Of a DNA stretch of 10,200 nt, positions 1-6,587 are shown piece after piece. Position numbers and translations under genes: made by a program. Numbering within the stretch: position 1 is the first letter of the stretch; each line of letters opens with the position of its first letter. Source of the DNA: Baffinella frigidus (lineage: Eukaryota > Cryptophyceae > Cryptomonadales > Baffinellaceae); the NCBI GenBank assembly GCA_026770585.1, contig MU647448.1, positions 7,929 through 18,128 on the forward strand, in the 5' to 3' direction. The notes under the pieces were generated by a model. The model saw only the letters and a list, made by a program, of their open reading frames with translations, ran no database searches and was not told where the DNA came from.

Positions 1-720
1 TTTAGGGTTTAGGGTTTAGGGTTTAGGGTTTAGGGTTTAGGGTTTAGGGTTTAGGGCTTAGGGCTTAGGGTTTAGGGTTTAGGGTTTAGGGTTTAGGGTT
101 TGGGGTTCAGGGTTTTGAAACGAGGGTTTAGCGTTTAGCGTTTAGCGTTGAGCGTTGAGCGTTTAGCGTTTTAGGGCTTTAGGGTTTAGGGTTCAGGTGT
201 TCGGGTTTAGAGATGAGGGTTCAGGGTTTAGGGATTAGGGTAGGGCTGAGGGCTTAGGGTTTAGGGTGTAAGGTTTAGGGTTTAGGGTTTAGGGTGTAGG
301 GTTTAGGGTTTAGGGTTTAGGGTTTAGGGTTTAGGGTTTAGGGTTTAGTGTTTAGGGTTTGCGGTGTGGGTTTTAGAGTTGAGGGTTTAGGGGTTCGGGT
401 TTAGGGTTTAAGGTTCAGGGTTTAGTGTTTAGGGTTCGGGGTTTAGTGTTGAGTGTTGAGTGTTTAGTGTTAAGGGTTTAGGATTTGGGGTTCAGGGTTT
501 AGGGATTAGGGTTTAGGGCTTCAATGGTTAGGATTGAGGGTTTAGGGTTCAGGGTTAGGGTTTAGGGTTTAGGGTTGGGGGTTTAGGGTTTAAGGTTTAG
601 GGTTTAGGGTTTAGGGTTGAGGGTGGAGGGGTTGCGGTTTTGGATATGATTTAGGGGTGAGGGTTGAGGGTTGAGGGTTTAGGGTTTAGGGTTTAGAGGT
701 CAGCGGTTAGGGTTCAGGGT
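1..720 (+). repeat. Telomere-type TTTAGGG repeat array, degenerating rightwards
   Basis: Perfect TTTAGGG units fill 1-56, followed by two CTTAGGG variants and more perfect units to about 105. Beyond that the 7-mer decays into variants (TTTAGCG, TTGAGCG, TTTAGTG, TTCAGGG, GTTAGGG), with a second nearly perfect patch at about 294-345. The G-rich strand reads 5' to 3' into the window. A real left chromosome end would show the C-rich strand on top, so this is an interstitial or inverted telomeric block, or an assembly join. There is no coding content. Confidence 0.95.
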
Positions 721-860
721 TTGATAACCCCCGAGCACTAACATCAACTGTTCGCCCGCGCCACGGGCAGTTTTTGCCCCGCTATTCCCAGGTCCGCGAA
801 TTGGTCCGCAAATTTGCGGACCTGGGCCTGGGCACTTGAGGGATAGGTTGGGGGCAAGGG
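721..860. repeat. Non-telomeric interruption with GGTCCGC palindrome
   Basis: This is a GC-rich island between telomere-like stretches. It holds a perfect 20-bp palindrome at 803-822 (GGTCCGCAAATTTGCGGACC). It also holds an outer 11-bp inverted pair, CCCAGGTCCGC at 788-798 and GCGGACCTGGG at 816-826. The GGTCCGCGAA motif recurs at about 8213-8222 and 8778-8787, so this appears to be a member of the dispersed family D repeat. Confidence 0.7.
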
Positions 861-1040
861 GTTCAGGTTTAGGGTTTAGGGTTTAGGTTAAGGGTTCAGG
901 GTTTGTGGTCTAGATTGCAGGGTTCATGGTTTAATAAGGTTAGGGGTTGAAAATAGGGTTGTGGTTTCAAATCAGTGGTTACGATGTAGGATTGAAGATT
1001 TAGGGGTTAGGATTTAGGATTTAGGGTCCAGGATGTTTTC
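861..1040 (+). repeat. Highly degenerate telomere-like tract
   Basis: A few TTTAGGG units survive at about 866-885. The rest is G/T-rich sequence with scattered GGGTT and TTTAGG motifs. I read it as decayed telomeric repeat and see no gene in it. Confidence 0.7.
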
Positions 1041-1165
1041 GCGGTGGGTGTGCGGTCCTTAGGTTTTGCCAAGGTTTGCGAAACACAGGTGTGTACGGCT
1101 TAAGACCCGCAGAGAAACCCTTCGGTGTGCGGTTCTCATTTTATCAAGGTCCACACATCACAACT
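1041..1165 (+). repeat. Family D tandem repeat, three degenerate units
   Basis: Three units each open with GGTGTGCGG or GGTGTGTACGG, near 1046, 1088 and 1124 (spacing about 36-43 bp). They carry CCTTAGG, AAGGTTTGCGAAAC and AAGGTCCAC segments. The same elements recur at 8193-8227 (inverted) and 8710-8815. The stretch from 1166 to 1243 shows nothing recognisable. Confidence 0.55.
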
Positions 1166-1243
1166 CTTATTCTGTGGGTCATAAATTTGAGTAACCCTTG
1201 TAACGTTGTGCCGCCGAGTGTTCAGTGCTCTTACAGGTACACG

Positions 1244-1322
1244 TAGAGGGGTACCTCGCTCATAAAAAAGCGCCCCCCCCCATAGGACCAGCCTAGGGCC
1301 CTTTACGCATAGGCTCTAGGCC
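1244..1322 (-). mobile_element. Family A hairpin element, right arm lost (A1)
   Basis: The left arm begins TA-GAGGGGTACCTCGC, followed by a C9 tract and part of the core in reverse orientation. The right arm is missing: the sequence runs directly into the next copy at 1323. It looks like an older copy truncated where A2 now starts. Confidence 0.75.
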
Positions 1323-1420
1323 TACAGGGGTACCTCGCTCATAAGAAACCGCCCCAACCTAGGACCCTACAGTAGGCCTATGCCTAGTGGGGCGGTTTCT
1401 TATGAGCGAGGTACCCCTAT
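1323..1420 (+). mobile_element. Family A hairpin element, short palindromic copy (A2)
   Basis: Both arms are present and pair almost perfectly, but the copy is only 98 bp. The C tract of the left arm is four bases (GCCCCAACC) and the G tract of the right arm is also four (GTGGGGCGG). The homopolymer has therefore shortened in step on both sides. The core is in forward orientation, and the right end reads CCCCTAT instead of CCCCTGTA. Confidence 0.85.
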
Positions 1421-1429
1421 GAATATGCC

Positions 1430-1481
1430 TACAGAGGTACCTCTTGGCGGTCAAATTTGACCGCCTCGCCACTTAAGGGCA
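1430..1481. mobile_element. Chimeric fragment: family A left end joined to family B right end
   Basis: It begins TACAGAGGTACCTC, which is the family A terminus with one change. From 1439-1443 (ACCTC) onward it reads as the right half of family B: TTGGCGGTCAAATTTGACCG, then CTCGCCACTTAAGGG. ACCTC occurs in both families and is the likely junction. Confidence 0.65.
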
Positions 1482-1506
1482 GCATAGCCCAGATACCCCT
1501 GAACTG

Positions 1507-1615
1507 TACTGGGGTACCTCGCTCATAAGAAAGCGCCACCCCCAAGGACCCTAAAGTAGGACTATGCCTAGGGCCCTATGGTGGTCCTGGGGGGGGGGCG
1601 GTTTTGTGAGCCTCG
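1507..1615 (+). mobile_element. Family A hairpin element, damaged right arm (A3)
   Basis: The left terminus TACTGGGGTACCTCGCTC and a forward core are intact. The right arm decays after the G11 run into GCGGTTTTGTGAGCC and has no GAGGTACCCCTGTA end. Confidence 0.75.
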
Positions 1616-1655
1616 GTCGGCCGGCGCGGCCTCTCTCCTCCCAAGCGGGGTCACA

Positions 1656-1688
1656 GGTTTCTTATGAGTGAGGCGTGGTACTCCTGTA
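1656..1688. mobile_element. Solo family A right arm
   Basis: GGTTTCTTATGAGTGAGG followed by a degenerate GTGGTACTCCTGTA forms one terminal arm without a partner. It may be the displaced right end of A3, separated by about 40 bp of unrelated GC-rich DNA. Confidence 0.65.
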
Positions 1689-1747
1689 GAGGCCCTCAGA
1701 GAGAGAAAAGTGCAGACCTCCAGATGCGCGATGGCTCAGCATTCACA

Positions 1748-1851
1748 CATCCCTTAATTAAGTGGCGAGTACATGTAGGCTAATACGCCCTACCGTAGGG
1801 CCCTAGGACCTCTTGGCGGTCAATTTTGACAGCCTCGCCACTTAAGGGATG
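1748..1851. mobile_element. Family B inverted-repeat element (B1)
   Basis: The termini are TCCCTTAATTAAGTGGC (with a 4-bp TTAA-type expansion against the family) and GCCACTTAAGGGA. Inside are ACCGTAGGGCCCTAGG (1792-1807) and a CGGTCAATTTTGAC palindrome. The flanks are CA and TG rather than TA. There is no coding capacity. Confidence 0.8.
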
Positions 1852-1874
1852 CATGTAACCCCCCATGCGCTATC

Positions 1875-1963
1875 TACAGGGCTGCCTCGCTCACAAGAAA
1901 GCACCCCCCCCCCAGGACCACCACAGGGCCCTACATGTAGGCATACACATACTGTAGGGTTCC
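1875..1963 (-). mobile_element. Family A hairpin element, right arm lost (A4)
   Basis: The left arm starts TACAGGGCTGCCTCGCTCAC and continues through a C11 tract into a diverged reverse-orientation core containing an extra CATGTAGG. It ends abruptly where A5 begins. Confidence 0.7.
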
Positions 1964-2213
1964 TACCGGGGTACCTCGATCATAAGAAACCGCGCCCCCC
2001 TAGGACTCTACATGTATGGTGAGGAGCCAAGATCAACAGAGGCAGAGGGAGACTCTGTTCGCAGGCTGTGCTACCTACATGTACTGCGCCGCGTGGAGCT
2101 TCGCGATGCTGGGGGCGCGCGCTGCATACGAAAGCGCCTCCTCCTAGGACCCTACATGTACAGCAGGCCTATGCCTAGGGCCCTGGGGTGGGCCCTAAGA
2201 AAGAGACCGCCCC
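1964..2213 (+). mobile_element. Broken family A sequences: left arm, spacer and core (A5)
   Basis: A left arm (TACCGGGGTACCTCGATC) and partial core occupy 1964-2016. About 120 bp of unrelated sequence follows, then a family A forward core at 2141-2192 and a scrambled TAAGAAAGAGACCGCCCC piece. TAGGACTCTACATGTA (2001-2016) and TAGGACCCTACATGTA (2145-2160) are near-identical direct repeats 144 bp apart. This suggests two copies merged, or an internal duplication. The open frame across here (2012-2272) is a by-product of element sequence. Confidence 0.6.
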
Positions 2214-2427
2214 TTCAACGACTGAGATGTGGTGCGCGTGTCTTGCCCAGAGCGCTACAGACTGCACAATGAATTAAGGTTTGATTTACTCAATCTCTCC
2301 AAGTACAGCTACGCTGTGGCGGGGGCGGTTATAGCCCACACCACACGAGGAATCGCACACAATGAATAGTCACATATCGCACTCGCGAAGCACAGAGCAG
2401 CGCCGGTTTACAACCGCCCGCCCCGGC
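2214..2427. other. Unannotated spacer
   Basis: I see no gene, RNA or clear repeat in this stretch. Base composition is mixed, with one CGGGGGCGGTT fragment reminiscent of a family A arm near 2318-2329. Confidence 0.5.
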
Positions 2428-2549
2428 TAAGGCGCACCTCCCTCACAAGAAACCGCCCCCCCCCCCTAGGGCCATCGTAGGGCCCTAGACATAGGCCTAC
2501 TGTAGGGTCCTAGGGGGAGGCGGTTTCTTATGAGCGAGGTACCCCTGTA
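2428..2549 (-). mobile_element. Family A hairpin element, full length (A6)
   Basis: The copy is 122 bp with a reverse core. The left terminus is diverged (TAAGGCGCACCTCCCTCAC) and the right terminus is canonical (GAGCGAGGTACCCCTGTA). The right end lies 23 bp beyond the stop codon of the minus-strand BTG-like gene. The element should therefore fall in that gene's 3' untranslated or transcript-end region. Confidence 0.85.
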
Positions 2550-2572
2550 CGCCGCGTCGTCGCCCCGACTCG

Positions 2573-2998
2573 CTACGGCTCGTCATCAGACGAGGAGCCC
2601 GCGCTGGAGGAGGTAGGGGTGCTCGAGAAGAGCGACTCCGCCCAGGAACGCCCCTCCACCTTCACCTTGACCTGCCCCGGATTGATCCACACCACCGCGC
2701 GCGGCAGGCGCAGCTGGATGTCCCGGATGCCCGTCGCCGTCGCGGCTGTGAGGATCACCGCGTCGCACGTCAGGTCGTTCATGCAGCTGCGGTGGCCGCT
2801 CCCGCGCTCGGGCGTTTCCGGATACCACGCTGTTTGGCAGCGCTTCTCCATCCCGATGCGCAGGTAGGTCTCGAAGGCTGAAACTTCCGACTGTGCCAAG
2901 TCGTGCTGTTTCATCTTACGTGCCCACCATCCCGCAGCCGCCTTGACCTCGTTCGAGCAGGAGGTGGATTGCGTCGGGACAAACTCCGGAGCCACAAC
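2573..2998 (-). CDS. BTG/TOB-domain protein, 3' exon (5' end not found)
   Basis: The deduced protein segment (142 residues from the splice site) aligns by eye along nearly all of the BTG/TOB anti-proliferative domain. Counting from the codon at 2993-2995, these are: an amphipathic N-terminal part with NEVKAAAGWW (15-24) and SEVSAFETYL (36-45); the box A hallmark WYPETPERGSGHR (57-69); DAVILTAA (78-85); and a box B-like LPRAVVWINP (97-106) with a following VKVKVEGRSW. Known members bind the CAF1/CCR4-NOT deadenylase and promote mRNA decay, and the box B Trp is a typical contact. The usual WVDP is WINP here. The C-terminal tail is Ser-rich and acidic, ending at TAG (2573-2575). No in-frame ATG lies between the domain start and the upstream stop (3035-3037). 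A splice acceptor at 2999-3000 gives phase 0, so a short 5' exon is expected. If none exists, this is a truncated gene. The family call is from memory of the consensus. Confidence 0.68.
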   Translation of the reverse strand, partial: VVAPEFVPTQSTSCSNEVKAAAGWWARKMKQHDLAQSEVSAFETYLRIGMEKRCQTAWYPETPERGSGHRSCMNDLTCDAVILTAATATGIRDIQLRLPRAVVWINPGQVKVKVEGRSWAESLFSSTPTSSSAGSSSDDEP

Positions 2999-3018
2999 CT
3001 GCAGACGCGAGAGAGAGC
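2999..3018 (-). promoter_or_regulatory. Putative 3' splice acceptor with polypyrimidine tract
   Basis: Read on the minus strand, a CTCTCTCTCGCGTCTGCAG tract immediately precedes GTTGTGGCTCCG, the start of the BTG-like exon, in phase 0. An upstream TTTAGTAAC (3022-3030) could serve as a branch site. I could not find a donor that joins an ATG exon in the right phase within the roughly 100 bp upstream. Confidence 0.6.
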
Positions 3019-3061
3019 GCGTTACTAAACCGCATCAGAGAGAGCGCGCGTCAATAACCGC

Positions 3062-3081
3062 ACCGTTATCCTGATAACGGT
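3062..3081. repeat. 9-bp inverted repeat at edge of tandem array
   Basis: ACCGTTATC (3062-3070) and GATAACGGT (3073-3081) are perfect complements around a 2-nt centre. They lie between the BTG-like exon and the 159-bp repeat array. The function is unknown. Confidence 0.6.
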
Positions 3082-3096
3082 TTGCCCGTCAACATC

Positions 3097-3735
3097 GAGG
3101 ATGCGCCCCCATCGGTTCGCGCCAACTACACCCTGGCCAAAAGGCAAGTGCGATGGGGGGGGCGCAGCGCCAATCACACGCGCGCTGGCACCCAAGTCAA
3201 GGCACCCACACAGCGGCAGCCATGCAGTCCCTCCGCCCCCCAGGTCCCATCACCATCAAGACGCGCCCAGTTGGTTCGCCAAAGACAACACCCAGGCCCC
3301 AAACGCGACGCGGCTGGGGCCTGCAGCGCCGCTCACACGCAAGCGCGCACCCAAATCACGGCCCCGCCACGCTGTCGTGCAGCTGCAGCCGCGAAGACCA
3401 GGTACAGTGACCAGCAAGGATGCGACCAGTCGGTTGCAATGACCACATCCAGGAACAAAACGCGCGCGGGGGCTCCGCAGCGCCGCCCACACGCGAGCTC
3501 GCACCCCAAGTCAAGGCCCCTACACGCTGACGTGCAGATGCCGCCCTACAGGCGCCGCGCTCGCCTCAGAGGCCATCACCATCAGGAAACGCCCAGTCGG
3601 TTCGGACCGTCCACACCCAGGCCCACAAGGTGGCGGCGGGGGGGGTCGGAGCGCCGCTCACACGCGCGCGCGCGCACCAAAGGCAAGGACGCAACACGCT
3701 GCCGTGCATCTGCAGGCCTACCGGCGCCCCGCGCC
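3097..3735 (+). repeat. Degenerate tandem repeat, four units of about 159 bp
   Basis: The anchor CGGTTCG or a close variant recurs at 3113, 3272, 3431 and 3598 (spacing 159, 159, 167). A second anchor, CAGCGCC followed by CACACGC, recurs at 3165, 3324, 3478 and 3649. Each unit also carries a TCAAGGC- or AAATCACGG-like segment, then CACGCTG.CGTGCA. The open frames across it (for example 3082-3777 plus) are Arg/Ala/Pro-rich. The unit motifs fall in different frames because of 1-2 base indels, so I do not call a gene. Confidence 0.8.
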
Positions 3736-4018
3736 CCCCTCCACAAGGTTTGTACAAAGGGCGAAACCGCCAAATGATAGATCTGCAACTTCAGGGGGCC
3801 CGGCGGGGGCGCGCGGCGCACCTGGAGGGATGCCTTGAGGCCTTGGGCGTGCGCGGAGATGGGGCCTTGCGCGAGCTGCGCGGTGACGGACGGAGACATG
3901 AGACCAGAGGCTTCAAGTACAACGCCTTGTCCGGGGTGGATGTTGCCCTGGATTTGAGGTCCCAAGATTTCCGTTTTCCACCCCCCTGTTGACTAAAACG
4001 AGAAAACGATCCAGCCCC
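3736..4018. other. Spacer with ambiguous short open frames on both strands
   Basis: A plus frame continues to 3992 and a minus frame is open from 3992 to 3582. The minus translation has a protein-like stretch (GQGVVLEASGLMSPSVTAQL) but runs into the tandem repeat, and it has no ATG or recognisable domain. I leave it uncalled as a possible gene remnant. Confidence 0.4.
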
Positions 4019-4050
4019 GTTTCTGGACCATTCTGGTCAGGTCCAGAAAC
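4019..4050. repeat. Perfect 11-bp inverted repeat upstream of the long gene
   Basis: GTTTCTGGACC (4019-4029) and GGTCCAGAAAC (4040-4050) flank a 10-nt loop. The 12-bp palindrome TCGGGATCCCGA follows at 4071-4082. Both lie about 375-435 bp before the start codon of the plus-strand gene and could be regulatory or mobile-element remnants. Confidence 0.75.
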
Positions 4051-4082
4051 AGTCACGGATCCGGCTTTTTTCGGGATCCCGA

Positions 4083-4453
4083 TTTGAAGGGCGAGGGGCC
4101 CGATTTGGGGGGGGGGGTTGGTACAAATCCGACAAACCGACCGGAACATGAGCGCTGTAGTAAACTTGGTACAAATTGGTGTTTGAACCTTGGAAGATAA
4201 AACGTCGGCCCCCATTTTCCAATTTTAGCCGCGCGAGGGTACAAGTGTTTAGACAGCTCATCCTGGTACAGATTTGTAAAACTATCCCCTGGACGGGATG
4301 TGCAAATTTAGAATATTTCGGTCGTGACCGAATATCTCCCGTGCCCAGAAATGACTTGATAACCAAAAGTGGCTTTCCGAGGCGGGCCCAAGCGACGAGT
4401 TGACCGAAAACCTTGTCACCGGATTTAGAGAGAGGTGGAGCGCGGCTGCAAGG
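4083..4453 (+). promoter_or_regulatory. Probable promoter and 5' UTR region of the orphan gene
   Basis: This stretch is AT-richer than its surroundings. A GGTACAAAT-type motif recurs (GTTGGTACAAATCC near 4119, CTTGGTACAAATTGG near 4165, CTGGTACAGATTTG near 4263). A hairpin TTCGGTC/GACCGAA lies at 4317-4332. No TATA box is obvious. A two-codon upstream ORF (ATG ACT TGA, 4351-4359) precedes the gene start. The promoter role is inferred only from position and composition. Confidence 0.4.
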
Positions 4454-6301
4454 ATGGGGGTGCAGGCACTGGCGGATGCCCCCGCTCGGCAGCATGCGCG
4501 CAGGAGGGCCCTCGCTGTGGGCTCGGGCCTCGTATGCGCGCTGCTCTGCACCGGGTGGGCCATGTGCAACTCCAGAGGCACACAACACGCCGAGCTTCTG
4601 TCGTGGTCCGCGCTCGAGTCGCCGCTGCCCACCACGCAGCTCCAGCGAGTGGCGGCGGTGCACGCGCGGGAGCGGGTGGCTCCGCCAGCCGTGGGGAGCA
4701 GCGAGGACGAGCTGCAGCTCCAGAAGGAGATCAGGACGCTCTCGAAGCTGACTGCCGCCGGCCAACAGTCGAGCGAGGAGAACCAGTCTCTGCTGTCTCA
4801 GATCAAGAGGCCCCCTACGTCCGGGCAGGGCGCGTCGGGGGGGGACATTGTTTTGAACATCGGAAATCGGCAGGGCGTGGACCGGAACCACAAGCTGGTA
4901 TTCGACATCAACTTTTTGGGGGCGCCGCACTCTCAACCACAGGCGGCAAGGGTGCCGGTGGTGCAGATCCGAGCGCAGCGCTCCGATGGGATGGACGCCA
5001 AGAAAATCCAGTCGGAGCTGTCCCACCAGGACGAGGAGATCAAGTCGCTGCTGAAGGCGACGCGCGCGCTCACTGCCGACGAGCATCAGCGAAGCCGCCT
5101 GACTACCCACCCGGAGTCGCTCGCTGAGCTCGGGAGCTTCCGGAATTTCCGGCGCACACGAGCGGAGAGGCGGGCGCAGGCGAGTCGGGAAGAAGCTGAC
5201 AAGGACCAGCAGGCGAAGCTGCGGGAGTCGCGGGAGAACCAGCACTGGGCGCGCCTGATCCAGAGCTTGGTGTCGCCACCTCGGGGGGAGAGTGCGGCGG
5301 GGCACCTCGCCAAGAAGGAGGTGCGGCAGCGCCTGGCCGCCGGGGGGGAGCAACATCAGCAGCAGCACCAGCAGCAGCACCAGCACCAGGAGCAGGTGAA
5401 GAAGGGCAGGGTAGTGGCGGAGCACCACGAGACTCGAGCAGCAGGGGAGCATCGACCGGCGCCCGTCGCAGCAGGGAAGGCGCCTCAACGGGAGGCCTCA
5501 GCGGAGCCAGCGTCGAAGCCGGCCGCCGTGGCGGCGCGCAAGGTGGTGCTTGTCGCGGCGGCCCCGCGTGCGGCAAGGGGGGCGGGCGCGTCGGTGAAGG
5601 CGCGCGCGGCTGCGGAGGTGCGGGGGTACATGCCCGCGTCCACGGTGCACGAGACCGAGCCTGTCGCGGCTCCGCTCCCACACATAGGCGCAGCTGCCGC
5701 GGCGCGCGGCCACATGCCCGCGTCGCATCTTCACTTTGGGGAGACCGTCGTGGCGCCGCGCCCGCGCGCGGTCGTGCCGGCGAGGGCGGGGGGGGGGCGT
5801 GAGCATCAGCACACGCCGTCAATCCAGGGGCAGGCCATGGCGGAGATGGGGCAGCTGTTTGACGCGGCGGGGGAGGGGCGGGAGGCGCAGGCGGTCACCG
5901 CCCCGCTCCGCCGCGGAGCCATGCGGCACGCCGCGCGCGCGGCGACGGGGGGAACGGGCGGCGCCGTGGAGGCGAGCGCGCAGAGCGAGATTGAGCGCAT
6001 GGAGGCGGAGGCGGGGGACGCAGAGACGATGCAGGTCACGGGGAGCATAAACGACCTTCTTCCGAAAAAGCTCCAGCGGAGGCTCGGGCGCAGGGACGTG
6101 CTCACGAACGCTTACGGGGCTGACGCGCGGAGCCAGGGGGCCGGGGGGGCGCACGCGGACGGGGCCGGGTTCCGGACACAAGGCGCGGAGCAGCGCGAGT
6201 TTGCAAACCTGGAAAACGTGGCGGGGGAGAGCTTCAAAGCGCTGGCCGGATCGGATCCGCGTGAGCGCTCGTCCCAGGGCTACTTGGGCGGTGAGGCATG
6301 A
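4454..6301 (+). CDS. Orphan membrane-anchored coiled-coil protein, 615 aa
   Basis: I recognise no family. The start is the first in-frame ATG (4454), in a strong context (A at -3, G at +4). The frame is open from a TTG at 4400, which is unlikely to be used in a eukaryote. Residues 12-18 are basic (RQHARRR) and 19-38 are hydrophobic, which suggests a signal anchor or signal peptide with the bulk luminal or extracellular. Residues 84-117 and 181-212 have heptad-like Leu/Ile spacing with many Glu/Gln/Lys, suggesting coiled coils. Residues 231-262 are Arg/Glu-rich and could be helical. Residues 299-314 are a Gln/His tract encoded by CAG/CAC triplets. The segment at about 389-410 is duplicated at 417-438 (RG[YH]MPAS..H..E.V.AP.P), exactly 84 nt apart. 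Residues 360-500 are Ala/Arg/Gly-rich. The C-terminal 100 residues contain SINDLLPKKLQRRLGRRDVL, the most ordered-looking part. GC at third codon positions is very high. The complementary Leu-rich frame (5488-4037) is a shadow of the CAG/CTG codons. Confidence 0.65.
   Translation: MGVQALADAPARQHARRRALAVGSGLVCALLCTGWAMCNSRGTQHAELLSWSALESPLPTTQLQRVAAVHARERVAPPAVGSSEDELQLQKEIRTLSKLTAAGQQSSEENQSLLSQIKRPPTSGQGASGGDIVLNIGNRQGVDRNHKLVFDINFLGAPHSQPQAARVPVVQIRAQRSDGMDAKKIQSELSHQDEEIKSLLKATRALTADEHQRSRLTTHPESLAELGSFRNFRRTRAERRAQASREEADKDQQAKLRESRENQHWARLIQSLVSPPRGESAAGHLAKKEVRQRLAAGGEQHQQQHQQQHQHQEQVKKGRVVAEHHETRAAGEHRPAPVAAGKAPQREASAEPASKPAAVAARKVVLVAAAPRAARGAGASVKARAAAEVRGYMPASTVHETEPVAAPLPHIGAAAAARGHMPASHLHFGETVVAPRPRAVVPARAGGGREHQHTPSIQGQAMAEMGQLFDAAGEGREAQAVTAPLRRGAMRHAARAATGGTGGAVEASAQSEIERMEAEAGDAETMQVTGSINDLLPKKLQRRLGRRDVLTNAYGADARSQGAGGAHADGAGFRTQGAEQREFANLENVAGESFKALAGSDPRERSSQGYLGGEA
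5344..5397 (+). repeat. In-frame CAG/CAC microsatellite
   Basis: Irregular CAG, CAC and CAT triplets encode the Gln/His run of the orphan gene. Triplet repetition makes length change frame-neutral, so it is a plausible polymorphic site. Confidence 0.8.
5617..5765 (+). repeat. In-frame tandem duplication, 84-bp period
   Basis: ACATGCCCGCGTC occurs at 5628-5640 and 5712-5724. The flanking codons also match (RG before; H, E, V, AP and P after). The 28-codon period keeps the frame, which supports this strand as the coding one. Confidence 0.75.
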
Positions 6302-6587
6302 GCTAGGCGCTGACGCGTGGTGTGCCGCGTGTGGGTTGCTTGTACATAAAGAAAGGTGTTTTCGGTTGCGTGTGCCCCGGGTTGGCGGGGGGGTGCGAGA
6401 GATGGCGTGCGTGCACGGCCCCTCACTGCACTCTGCGCCACAACATTTCACCTAAGTCAACTCCCCCGGAAAGCCAGTGCCTCAAGTCAAATGCCTGCTC
6501 CCAGAGCAGGTCCATCTCAACGAAATGGCAACTTACTGCCAAAGATCAGCTTTGTTGACTCAACGTGAAATATCCTTGGTAGCAGTG
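6302..6587. other. Post-gene spacer and presumed 3' UTR
   Basis: No clear polyadenylation signal is visible; ACATAAAG (6344-6351) is the nearest A-rich candidate. A 7-bp hairpin (CCTGCTC/GAGCAGG, 6494-6510) lies about 190 bp past the stop. I see no gene here. Confidence 0.5.

Noticed and set aside
2012-2272. Plus-strand open frame of 86 codons
   Set aside because: It covers family A fragments, including the recurring element-derived peptide, with no independent protein signal.
3082-3777. Plus-strand open frame of 231 codons
   Set aside because: It spans the 159-bp tandem repeat. Equivalent repeat segments are translated in different frames, and the product is low-complexity Arg/Ala/Pro.
4400-4453. 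Eighteen-codon N-terminal extension of the orphan gene from TTG
   Set aside because: TTG is an improbable eukaryotic start, and the ATG at 4454 has a strong context directly ahead of a basic-hydrophobic signal anchor.
4037-5488. Long minus-strand open frame (483 codons)
   Set aside because: It opposes the plus-strand gene. Its Leu-rich run is the complement of CAG codons, and the in-frame 84-bp duplication and strong ATG context favour the plus strand.
5819-6451. Minus-strand open frame of 210 codons
   Set aside because: It lies opposite the orphan gene and its trailer, with Pro/Arg/His composition typical of a GC-rich antisense frame.
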